Below are positions 33,211-40,982 of a DNA stretch of 64,000 nt, in pieces. Position 1 is the first letter of the stretch. Every line of letters begins with the position of its first letter. The position numbers and the translations under genes were made by a program. Source of the DNA: an uncultured Collinsella sp. (GTDB lineage: Bacteria; Actinomycetota; Coriobacteriia; Coriobacteriales; Coriobacteriaceae); assembly GCA_958435945.1 (NCBI GenBank), contig CAUBIC010000015.1, positions 1-64,000 of the forward strand, in the 5' to 3' direction. The notes below the pieces were generated by a model. It worked only from the letters and a program-made list of their open reading frames with translations, was not told where the DNA came from and did no database searches.

Positions 33211-35754
33211 GTGTCTGATCAACAACAAGAAAACGAAATAACGACGACGCAAACGGCTCCCGCTGCACCGGTTACGTCGGACCAGGCCGTGCTTTCCGCG
33301 CCGGCGCAGGTCTCGGCTCCCGAGGCGCTTAAGGCCGCCGCGCCCACCACGCCCGTTGCTAGCGAGGAGGCTGCTCCCGCTAAGCCTAAGCGCACGCGTC
33401 GTTTGGCCAAGCCTGCTGCGGACGGCGAGGATGCCGAAAAGCCCAAGCGTCGTACGACGCGCACCACGCGCGCGAAGCGCCCCGTTGCCACCGATGCTTC
33501 GGCCCCCATTTCCGATGAGGTCGCGCAGGCCCGTGCACTGGCGCAGATTAGCGAGGCCCAGGTTGTGCGTGCCCGCCGTCGCGCTGCCGAGCGCGAGGCC
33601 GCGGCATTGACTGAGCTCGCTGCGCCGGTCACCCCCGAGGCTCCTGCTGCCGAACAGTCGGCCGAGAAGACGGCACCGCGCACGCGTCGCCGTGCGGCAG
33701 CCAAGACGCAGCAGCCCGTCGAGCAGCTGACTCCTGAGGTCGCTGAAGCTCCGGCTCGTTCTGCGGCAGGGGAGGGCGCTTCCTCCGCTGAGCCCGTCGT
33801 GCACGCTGAGGTCAACGAGGTTCCCGTCGTTGATCCGGCTCTGCGCCCGCATCGTCGTGGCCGCAAGCCCAAGGCGTATGTTGAGGCCGAGAAAGCCGCT
33901 GCCGCAGCAGCTGCTGCCCAGGGCGCAGCGGTGACGGCCGAGCCTACGGCCACGGCCGACGCCCCGGTCCAGGACGCTCCGTCCACCGAGGCTCCCGCAT
34001 CTGCCGATGCCGAGCCCGCCGATGTCCGTCCCGGCCGCAGCCGTCGCACCGCGGCAAAGCGCTCGACGAAGGCGAAGGTCAAGGCTGAGGCCAAGCCCGT
34101 CGACGACAAGTCCTCCGAGGCAACCGCCGATGCCGCTTCCGAGGCCGAGAACGTCGACCAGCCGGCAACTGAGAAGCCCAAGCGCACGCGCAAGAAGTCC
34201 GCGAGGGCCAAGGGTGCCGAGCAGCAGGGCGACGCCGAACCCAGCAACCATGCCAACGCCGACGCCAAGGCAGAGGGCGAGGCTCCGTCCGGCACCGATG
34301 CAACCGCAGCCGCGGCTGCCGAAGGCACCGAGACCGAAGAGGGCGCCCGCCCCAGCCGCCGTCAGCACAAGCGCAACGACGAGCGCAACGACCGCAAGGA
34401 CGACCGCAACAACGACCGCCGCAGCCGTCAGCGCGACCGCAAACAGCGCAACAAGGAGCGCAACGCCGCCCCCACCGAGCCCACGCTTTCGCGCGAGGAG
34501 CTTGCGGCCATGAAGGTCGCCGAGCTGCGCGAGAAGGCAAAAGAGTTCGAGATCGAGACGACCGGCAAGAAGAAGGCCGAGCTCGTCGAGGAGATCTACA
34601 CGACCGCCGCGAAGGCCGAGGGCTTCCGTGATATTAAGGGCATCCTGCAGATTCGCCCGGACAACTCCGGCATCATCCATGCCCACGGTTACATGAAGTC
34701 CAACGAAGACGCCTTCGTCCCCGCTTACCTCATCCGCTCCGCACGCCTGCGCACGGGTGATGTCATCGAGGGTTCGCTGCGCCCCTCGCGCGGCGGCGAC
34801 AAGCGAGCCGGCCTCGCCAAGATCACGACCGTTAACGGCATGGATCCCGAGCAGATCCGCAACCGCCCCAAGTTCGGCGACCTTACCCCGGTCTATCCCA
34901 ACGAGCCGCTGCGCATGGAGCACGGCAAGGATTCCATCACCGGTCGCGCCATCGATATCGTGTCGCCGATTGGCAAGGGCCAGCGTGGCCTGATCGTGTC
35001 GCCGCCCAAGGCCGGCAAGACAACGATCCTTAAGAAGATCTGCCAGTCCATCTCGATCAACAACCCCGAGGTGCACCTCATTTGTCTGCTCGTCGACGAG
35101 CGCCCCGAAGAGGTCACCGATATGCAGCGCTCCATTAAGGGCGAGGTCGTGGCCTCGACCTTCGATATGCCCGCCGACAACCACACCCGCGTGGCCGAGC
35201 TCGTCATCGAGCGTGCCAAGCGCATTGTGGAGCTGGGCGGCGATGTCGTGGTGGTGCTCGACTCCATCACGCGTCTTGCCCGCGCCTACAATCTGGCGGC
35301 ACCCGCCTCGGGCCGCATCCTTTCGGGCGGCGTCGATTCGGCAGCCCTCTACCCGCCCAAGCGCTTCCTGGGTGCAGCCCGCAATATCGAGAACGGCGGC
35401 TCGCTCACCATCCTCGCCTCCGCCCTCATCGATACCGGCTCCAAGATGGATGAGGTCATCTTTGAGGAGTTCAAGGGCACCGGCAACATGGAACTCAAGC
35501 TCGACCGCGACCTCGCCGACCGTCGCATCTTCCCGGCCATCGACCCCGTTGCCTCCGGTACGCGCAACGAGGACCTGCTGGTCGACGAGCAGATGCGCCC
35601 GTTTGTCTTCGGCCTGCGTCGCATTCTCGCCGGCATGAACAACACCGAGCGCGCGGCGGCGTCGTTTATTAAGGGCCTTAAGGGCACCAACACCAACCAG
35701 GAGTTCCTGGTGCGTTCGGCCAAAAAGCACAGCGACTACGAGCAGACGTTTTAG
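33211..35754 (+). CDS. rho: transcription termination factor Rho with long disordered N-terminus
   Basis: 847 aa, roughly twice the usual ~420. Residues 1-~425 are Ala/Glu/Lys/Arg-rich low complexity, with Arg patches such as RRRAAAKTQQ and an Asn/Asp/Arg tract (RNDERNDRKDDRNNDRR) near residues 390-420. The conserved part then begins: Rho_N helix LSREELAAMKVAELREKAKE, the cold-shock-like RNA-binding domain and the RecA-like motor with Walker A PPKAGKTT, LVDERPEEV, VVVLDSITRLARAYN and the Q-loop/R-loop region. It unwinds RNA-DNA hybrids to end transcription. The start is GTG at 33211 with only a weak ribosome binding site. Confidence 0.93.
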   Translation: MSDQQQENEITTTQTAPAAPVTSDQAVLSAPAQVSAPEALKAAAPTTPVASEEAAPAKPKRTRRLAKPAADGEDAEKPKRRTTRTTRAKRPVATDASAPISDEVAQARALAQISEAQVVRARRRAAEREAAALTELAAPVTPEAPAAEQSAEKTAPRTRRRAAAKTQQPVEQLTPEVAEAPARSAAGEGASSAEPVVHAEVNEVPVVDPALRPHRRGRKPKAYVEAEKAAAAAAAAQGAAVTAEPTATADAPVQDAPSTEAPASADAEPADVRPGRSRRTAAKRSTKAKVKAEAKPVDDKSSEATADAASEAENVDQPATEKPKRTRKKSARAKGAEQQGDAEPSNHANADAKAEGEAPSGTDATAAAAAEGTETEEGARPSRRQHKRNDERNDRKDDRNNDRRSRQRDRKQRNKERNAAPTEPTLSREELAAMKVAELREKAKEFEIETTGKKKAELVEEIYTTAAKAEGFRDIKGILQIRPDNSGIIHAHGYMKSNEDAFVPAYLIRSARLRTGDVIEGSLRPSRGGDKRAGLAKITTVNGMDPEQIRNRPKFGDLTPVYPNEPLRMEHGKDSITGRAIDIVSPIGKGQRGLIVSPPKAGKTTILKKICQSISINNPEVHLICLLVDERPEEVTDMQRSIKGEVVASTFDMPADNHTRVAELVIERAKRIVELGGDVVVVLDSITRLARAYNLAAPASGRILSGGVDSAALYPPKRFLGAARNIENGGSLTILASALIDTGSKMDEVIFEEFKGTGNMELKLDRDLADRRIFPAIDPVASGTRNEDLLVDEQMRPFVFGLRRILAGMNNTERAAASFIKGLKGTNTNQEFLVRSAKKHSDYEQTF

Positions 35755-35795
35755 ACCAAAAGCCGCACGCTATATCGCCATAAGAACGGGCAATC

Positions 35796-35824
35796 GGGCC
35801 GGGGTTTATGCCCCGGCCCTTTCT
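35796..35824 (+). terminator. rho terminator
   Basis: GGGCCGGGG pairs with CCCCGGCCC around TTTATG, followed by TTTCTTT. Confidence 0.88.
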
Positions 35825-36069
35825 TTACGGCGCCACTCGACAACATTTTCTGACCTTATGACCGACAAGCAGCAGTTTTCGAGCCATAATCCGGCCTCAT
35901 CGCTTGCAATCGGAGGGTCGGTTTCGCATAATAGCTTCTAAGCTTCGCGACGGAAAACGCAGATGAAACGAACCATATACCGTTGCTTTGGGACGCATGT
36001 CCTGCTTCATCTTCTCTCGCGCAGCCAACTAAATGATGCGATTTGGGTGCTGGAAGATGGGGAGAGCTC

Positions 36070-37521
36070 ATGGCTTCTTCTGATGCAACACAACGAGCAG
36101 TCCTTGCCGGACTTTCCTGCGGGATCGGCCTTGCCGCCCCCGTGGTGATGTATGCCGCGACGTTGCCGTTCTCGTCGGTCAACGAGACGGTTGTCGCGGG
36201 CGCGGTTCCCTTCGCCGTTGGCGCGGTGGCGGGCGTGGGCATCTACGCAGCCTCGCTGGGCATCTCCGAGTATCGCTCTGAGCATGATGGCCGCCTGTTT
36301 GAGCCCGATGCCGTGGGCGGCGCCGCTCAGTTTGGCCGGACCCACAACGAGTTCAAGACCGCCTCGATTCCTGCGCAGCAGCAGGGGGCGGCGCCTCAGC
36401 CTGCGGCTCCGGCTGATCAGGCCAATGCCGCACAGCCTTCTTCCGCATTTCTCTCCGGCCTGACCGGTGCGTTCCAGCGCCGCCACACCGACGATGGCGT
36501 TCCCACCATCGCGCGCGCGGCTAACGCCATGGATGAGGCCGAGGCCTGGTCTATGATCGACAGTATGCTCGATGACGATTCCCCGGTCAGCTGCGATCCC
36601 GCGCGTTCGCGCGATGTCTACCAGGTTGCAATCGACGAGCTCACCAACGGTGGAAAGACCGGTTCTTACAATCGCGATGACATCGCCGCTGCCGCACGCG
36701 CCGTCTCGGGCTCTCATGCCGCCCCTGCGGGCAGCACCGCGGCCTTCGTGGCGCTTGTAGCCAACGCCGCCAATAGTGCCGCCTATAACGGCGCGTCGTC
36801 GGCTGCGTACGCCTCTGCCGCGTCGGCTGCTTCGGCCGGCCAACAGAGCGCAGCTCAGGCGGCTCCTGTCGCCGACCCCTTTGCCGATGAGCCCCTGGCT
36901 GTCGACGAGGAGACCATTGCCGCTCGCCGAGCTGCCGAAAGCTCGCTTTGGGGCGCTTCGGCCCAAATGCAGGCCACGGAGGCGGCGCCGTACAACGCCA
37001 AGCTCGCCAGCATGCCCATCATTTCCGATGCCAAGGGTGTGGATCTCTCCGATCTGGACGAGCCTGCCGCCATCACTGCGTCTATCGACGCCCAGGATCG
37101 CGTGGATACCGATAGTCTCCCCGATGCCTCTCTTGAGGAAGATGTCCCCATGGCCGATTATTCGGGCCACGAGGACATGTGGGCCGCCGCCATGGCGATC
37201 ATGGCCGAGGCTGCCGAGCCCGCCCCCGTGGCGGTGCCCACGCCTGCAGCCTCACCTGTCTCGGTTGCTCCCGTCTATGTCGGCCGCCACAGCTCCGTGC
37301 TTCCCGAGGATACCGCGCGTATCTCGCGCGAGGGTATCGAGCGCGCCGAGGCTATCGCTGCCGGCGTTATGGAAAACCGTCGCCATGAGCGCGTCAATCA
37401 GATTCTCGAGGAAGAGATCAACCGTCTACAGTCTGCGGCCGTCAAGCGCACGGGCCGTGCCTATCTGAGCGTTATCGAGGGCGGTACCGCCAGCTTTACA
37501 CCGCTGCGCGCGGAGGCATAA
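36070..37521 (+). CDS. two-TM, Ala-rich protein of unknown function
   Basis: 483 aa. Two hydrophobic segments (~10-32 and ~39-64) form an N-terminal membrane hairpin. The remainder is a long hydrophilic region rich in Ala/Asp/Pro, with an Ala/Ser tract near residues 240-275 and a more conserved-looking C-terminus (ISREGIERAEAIAAGVMENRR region, then RVNQILEEEINRL and AYLSVIEGG). I recognise no family. The start is 36070 after GGGGAGAG. It may be cotranscribed with the VanZ gene, 7 bp downstream. The 245 bases before it (after the rho terminator) show nothing clear. Confidence 0.72.
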   Translation: MASSDATQRAVLAGLSCGIGLAAPVVMYAATLPFSSVNETVVAGAVPFAVGAVAGVGIYAASLGISEYRSEHDGRLFEPDAVGGAAQFGRTHNEFKTASIPAQQQGAAPQPAAPADQANAAQPSSAFLSGLTGAFQRRHTDDGVPTIARAANAMDEAEAWSMIDSMLDDDSPVSCDPARSRDVYQVAIDELTNGGKTGSYNRDDIAAAARAVSGSHAAPAGSTAAFVALVANAANSAAYNGASSAAYASAASAASAGQQSAAQAAPVADPFADEPLAVDEETIAARRAAESSLWGASAQMQATEAAPYNAKLASMPIISDAKGVDLSDLDEPAAITASIDAQDRVDTDSLPDASLEEDVPMADYSGHEDMWAAAMAIMAEAAEPAPVAVPTPAASPVSVAPVYVGRHSSVLPEDTARISREGIERAEAIAAGVMENRRHERVNQILEEEINRLQSAAVKRTGRAYLSVIEGGTASFTPLRAEA

Positions 37522-37528
37522 TTGCCGC

Positions 37529-37978
37529 ATGGTTAAGCTCGATCGAAAATGGGCGCTTGCCGCCTGCGCCATGGTGCTCGTCATTTGGGGCAATTCGCTG
37601 GTTCCCGGTACGGGGTCTGGTTCGTTGAGCTTGTCGATCATGGAATCCATTCGCGGCTTTTTGCAGGCCCTGGGGCTTCCATACGAGTGGGTGACCAACT
37701 TCGTCGTGCGCAAGTGCGCTCATTTTACCGAGTACATGGTGCTTGGCATCTTGGCGACGCACGCCTTTGACCTCGAAGGCCGGCGCACGTTTGATGTGTT
37801 GCTGCCCACGGCGGTGTTCTTGCTGCTTGTTCCCTCTATCGACGAGACGATCCAGCTTTTTGTGCCCGGTCGCGCCGGCATGATTACCGATGTGATGATC
37901 GACTGCTGCGGGGCGACGACAGGCGTCGTGCTCCGATATCTCTTACGGTCGCTGATTTACACCAAAAAGGCCGCCTAG
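37529..37978 (+). CDS. VanZ family membrane protein
   Basis: 149 aa with four TM segments and the family motifs VRKCAHFTEYMVLGIL (residues ~60-75) and SIDETIQLFVPGRAGMITDVMID (~103-125, shown here in part as PGRAGMITDV). VanZ proteins are linked to low-level teicoplanin resistance in enterococci; in most genomes the role is unknown but envelope-related. It starts 7 bp after the preceding gene, so they are probably one transcript. Its stop lies inside the terminator stem. Confidence 0.85.
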   Translation: MVKLDRKWALAACAMVLVIWGNSLVPGTGSGSLSLSIMESIRGFLQALGLPYEWVTNFVVRKCAHFTEYMVLGILATHAFDLEGRRTFDVLLPTAVFLLLVPSIDETIQLFVPGRAGMITDVMIDCCGATTGVVLRYLLRSLIYTKKAA

Positions 37979-38006
37979 GACGTTTTGCTTGGTCCTAGGC
38001 GGCCTT
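37967..38006 (+). terminator. hairpin overlapping the VanZ stop codon
   Basis: A perfect 15-bp stem (AAGGCCGCCTAGGAC, 37967-37981, with 37992-38006) includes the TAG stop of the VanZ gene. The loop is GTTTTGCTTG. It probably terminates in both directions between the converging VanZ and ROK kinase genes. Confidence 0.8.
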
Positions 38007-38092
38007 ACGCGTTTGAGGGCTTCTGCGGGGCGTGACGGCGATGTCCGGGCGTTTTGCGAGTTTGGCTACGCTGCGCCCCGTTGAGGTGTCCT

Positions 38093-38983
38093 TTACTGGA
38101 GCGCCTGGGCGCCAAGGGCGAGGCAGCCCATGATGCCCTGCTTGCCCTCGAGGCTGTTATTGACAATGTAGGTATCGATGTCGTTGACCTCGGGCGTGAC
38201 GATATAGCCGTTGAGCATCTCGGCGCACTTTTTGCGTGCGAGCGGCACGATGGGGGTGTGGTCGGCCACGCCGCCGCCGATGATGATCTTTTGCGGCGCG
38301 TAGCACAGCGTGTAGGTCATGAGCGCCTGTGCCAGATAGCCTGCGAGCAGGTCCATGGCCTCCGGGTCATCGGCCATGTCTCCGGCGCTCTTGCCATCCC
38401 AGCGCTTTTTAACGCCGGGGCCGGCGATGAGGCCCTCGAGGCAGTTGTCGTGGAAGGGACAGGCGCTATGCTCGCCGATGGTGTCGCGCGGGTCGCGCGT
38501 GACCAGGATGTGGCCGGCCTCGGGATGCATCATGCCGTGCACGAGCTGGCCGCCCGAGAGCACGCCAGCGCCCACACCGGTGCCGATGGTCAGGTAGACA
38601 ACGTCAGTGAGGCCCTGGGCGCAACCAAAAGTGACCTCGCCCAGGCAGGCGACGTTGACGTCGGTGTCGTAGCCACAGGGAATATTGAGCTCGTTTTGAA
38701 TGGTGCCCAGCAGATCAAAGTAGCGCCATGCCGTTTTGGGCGTCTCCAGGATCTTGCCGTATTGGGGCGAGGCAGGGTTGACTGCCGTGGGGCCAAAGGC
38801 GCCAATGCCCAGCGCGGCGATGCCCTTGTCGGCAAACCATGCGTTGACGGCCTCAACGGTCTCCTGCGGGGTCGTGGTCGCAATCTGCTCGCGCTCCAGG
38901 ACCGTACCGTCTGCATAGCCCGTGGCGCAGACCATCTTGGTGCCGCCAGCCTCGAGCGCTCCGATAAGCTGCTGCTCTGCCAT
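38093..38983 (-). CDS. ROK family fructokinase-type sugar kinase
   Basis: 296 aa. ATP-binding GALEAGGTKMVCA at the N-terminus, the catalytic aspartate in CGYDTDVNVACLGE, TIGTGVGAG, and the zinc-binding HPEAGHILVTRDP...CPFHDNCLEG set place it in the ROK family, closest in pattern to the bacterial fructokinases. It phosphorylates a hexose, most likely fructose, on entry to glycolysis. AGAGAGGA precedes the ATG. It is a monocistronic gene with no transporter nearby, so the substrate stays an inference. Confidence 0.87.
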   Translation of the reverse strand: MAEQQLIGALEAGGTKMVCATGYADGTVLEREQIATTTPQETVEAVNAWFADKGIAALGIGAFGPTAVNPASPQYGKILETPKTAWRYFDLLGTIQNELNIPCGYDTDVNVACLGEVTFGCAQGLTDVVYLTIGTGVGAGVLSGGQLVHGMMHPEAGHILVTRDPRDTIGEHSACPFHDNCLEGLIAGPGVKKRWDGKSAGDMADDPEAMDLLAGYLAQALMTYTLCYAPQKIIIGGGVADHTPIVPLARKKCAEMLNGYIVTPEVNDIDTYIVNNSLEGKQGIMGCLALGAQALQ

Positions 38984-39059
38984 AGTATTCCTCTCTCTGG
39001 GACGAGTTGCTCCGTGACTAAAGTATAGAGCTCTAAACCATTTAAGAAAGCGCTATAAA

Positions 39060-39098
39060 AAGAAGCCTCGCAACGCGGCGGGCGGTGCGAGGCTTCTT
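39060..39098 (-). terminator. terminator of the aminotransferase gene
   Basis: AAGAAGCCTCGCA (39060-39072) and TGCGAGGCTTCTT (39086-39098) pair perfectly. On the minus strand a T-run and TATAG follow. Confidence 0.88.
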
Positions 39099-39124
39099 TG
39101 GTTGCTTTAGTTGCTGGGCCGTCC

Positions 39125-40306
39125 TTACCCGCGCGGCTTGATTTTATCACGCAGCGACTTGAGGTTCTCCAGCGCCGCGTTAAGTGTCTCGTCTCGCTTG
39201 GCAAAGTGGAAACGAATCAGATGGTTGACGGGCTCGCGGAAGAAGCTCGAGCCGGGTACGGCGCCCACGCCCACCTTAGACGCGAGGTCCTCGCAGAATT
39301 TGAGGTCGCTATCATATCCAAACTCAGAGATGTCCATCATGACGTAGTAGGCGCCCTGTGGCACGTTGTGCTCAAGACCGATGCTGTCGAGTCCCTGGCA
39401 GAACAGGTCGCGCTTGGCGGCGTAGAGGTCGAGGACCTCCTGGTAATAGCTGTCGTCGAATTTGAGGGCGGTGACGACGGCTTCCTGCAGGGGAGCGGCG
39501 GCACCCACGGTGAGAAAGTCGTGGACCTTCTTGATGCGCTCGGTGATCTGGGTCGGGGCAATGGTGTAGCCCAGACGCCAGCCGGTGATGGAGTACGTCT
39601 TAGACAGCGAGCTGCAGCTGATAGTGCGCTCGAACATGCCGGGCAGCGTGGCCATATAGACGTGCTCGTGGGGCGCGTAGACGATGTGCTCGTACACCTC
39701 GTCGGTGATGCAGTAGGCGTCGTACTTTTTGCAGAGGTCGGCGATAAAGGTGAGCTCCTCGCGCGTAAAGACCTTGCCGCAAGGGTTGGAAGGGTTGCAC
39801 AGGACAATCGCCTTGGGATCGTTATCACGGAAGGCCGCCTCGAGGACCTCGCGATCGAATTCGAACGTGGGCGGGTTGAGCGGCACGTAGATGGGCTCGG
39901 CACCTGAGAGGATGGTATCGGCGCCGTAGTTCTCGTAGAACGGCGAGAAGATGACGACCTTGTCTCCAGGGTTCGTAACCGTCATCATGGCGGCCATCAT
40001 GGCCTCGGTGGAGCCACAGGTGACCACGATGTTCTGGTTGGGGTCGACCTGCATGCCCATAAAGTGCTCCTGCTTGGCAGCGAGCGCCTCGCGCATGGCC
40101 TGGGAGCCCCAGGTGATGGAGTACTGGTGATAGAGCGGCTTGGGGTCGGCGGCGATGGTGCTCAGGCTGTTGAGCAGCTGCGCCGGGGGATCGAAGTCAG
40201 GGAAGCCCTGCGAGAGGTTGACGGCACCGTACTTATTGGAGATGCGTGTCATGCGGCGGATGACCGAATCGGTGAATGATGCCGTGCGATTGGAGAGTTC
40301 TTTCAT
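39125..40306 (-). CDS. PLP-dependent aminotransferase class I
   Basis: 393 aa fold-type I aminotransferase. The PLP-lysine motif is SSLSKTYSITGWRLG (~residue 238), with NPSNPCGKVFTREEL, the aspartate in CITDEVYEHIVY and the carboxylate-binding LIRFHFAK near the end. The pattern NLSQGFPDFDPP at the start resembles the kynurenine/methionine aminotransferase-like subgroup. The amino donor cannot be fixed from sequence. An AAAGGA site precedes the ATG at 40306. It has its own terminator and no operon partner. Confidence 0.88.
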   Translation of the reverse strand: MKELSNRTASFTDSVIRRMTRISNKYGAVNLSQGFPDFDPPAQLLNSLSTIAADPKPLYHQYSITWGSQAMREALAAKQEHFMGMQVDPNQNIVVTCGSTEAMMAAMMTVTNPGDKVVIFSPFYENYGADTILSGAEPIYVPLNPPTFEFDREVLEAAFRDNDPKAIVLCNPSNPCGKVFTREELTFIADLCKKYDAYCITDEVYEHIVYAPHEHVYMATLPGMFERTISCSSLSKTYSITGWRLGYTIAPTQITERIKKVHDFLTVGAAAPLQEAVVTALKFDDSYYQEVLDLYAAKRDLFCQGLDSIGLEHNVPQGAYYVMMDISEFGYDSDLKFCEDLASKVGVGAVPGSSFFREPVNHLIRFHFAKRDETLNAALENLKSLRDKIKPRG

Positions 40307-40416
40307 GACGGTCCTTTCGAGGGTTTGCAGTGGGGCAAGTTTACTCCTATGAAAAGGGTGGGAATTGCTCGAAACGCACTCGAAAAACTCTTTTCAAAAT
40401 TCTTGAAAATTGGGGC

Positions 40417-40445
40417 TTGCATCGCATGGCGTTCCTTGCAATAAT
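40417..40445 (+). promoter_or_regulatory. promoter of the tRNA-His/tRNA-Lys cluster
   Basis: TTGCAT (40417-40422), 17 bases, AATAAT (40440-40445), about 27 bases before tRNA-His. Confidence 0.5.
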
Positions 40446-40471
40446 AGTCGAGCGCGAAGCGCACAGGACAC

Positions 40472-40546
40472 GGTGGGTGTAGCTCAGTTGGCTAGAGCGA
40501 CGGGTTGTGGTCCCGTAGGTCGAGGGTTCGAGTCCCTTTACCCACC
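40472..40546 (+). tRNA. tRNA-His (GTG)
   Basis: Cloverleaf with anticodon GTG in loop TTGTGGT, acceptor GTGGGTG/TACCCAC and the extra G at -1 (40472) facing C73, which is the identity element of tRNA-His. An encoded CCA follows at 40547-40549. Confidence 0.95.
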
Positions 40547-40571
40547 CCAGTTCTTGCTTCGTGTTGATATC

Positions 40572-40644
40572 GGGTCGTTAGCTCAGTTGGTAGAGCAGGG
40601 GACTCTTAATCCCAAGGTCCAGGGTTCGAACCCCTGACGGCCCA
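40572..40644 (+). tRNA. tRNA-Lys (CTT), copy 1
   Basis: Acceptor GGGTCGT/ACGGCCC, anticodon loop CTCTTAA with CTT, A73 and an encoded CCA at 40645-40647. Confidence 0.95.
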
Positions 40645-40660
40645 CCACACGATATCTCCT

Positions 40661-40686
40661 CTAAAGTCCGCCATAACGGACTTTAG
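40661..40686. repeat. hairpin between the two tRNA-Lys genes
   Basis: CTAAAGTCCG (40661-40670) pairs perfectly with CGGACTTTAG (40677-40686) around CCATAA. It could terminate the first tRNA unit or mark a processing site. Confidence 0.6.
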
Positions 40687-40690
40687 CTTT

Positions 40691-40763
40691 GGGTCGTTAG
40701 CTCAGTTGGTAGAGCAGGGGACTCTTAATCCCAAGGTCCAGGGTTCGAACCCCTGACGGCCCA
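40691..40763 (+). tRNA. tRNA-Lys (CTT), copy 2
   Basis: Identical over all 73 bases to copy 1, but the following bases are CCC, not CCA, so the end must be added after transcription. Confidence 0.95.
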
Positions 40764-40779
40764 CCCAAAGATTGTAAAA

Positions 40780-40807
40780 GCGACTGGCTTCGGCTGGTCG
40801 CTTTTTT
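40780..40807 (+). terminator. terminator of the tRNA cluster
   Basis: GCGACTGGC and GCTGGTCGC pair around TTCG, with two weak pairs in the stem, then TTTTTT. Confidence 0.8.
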
Positions 40808-40982
40808 GTTGGCCTCACATGGGGTCGAACCCGAAAGGGCGCGGAGCTGAGCTGTCTGCACCGTGATTCCCTTAGGGAAAACACGGCTCAAGCCCCGTAA
40901 GCGTGTTCTCCTTGGGGGAATCATACTTACGGGGCTCGATGCATGTTGAGAAATTGTGATCAAACTCAAAGTGTGAATCGAT

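Noticed and set aside
33103..35730. An 875-codon open frame antisense to rho
   Set aside because: It mirrors the rho gene and arises from its GC-rich codons. It has a Gly/Leu-rich composition, no recognisable domain and no ribosome binding site, whereas the plus-strand frame is unmistakably Rho.
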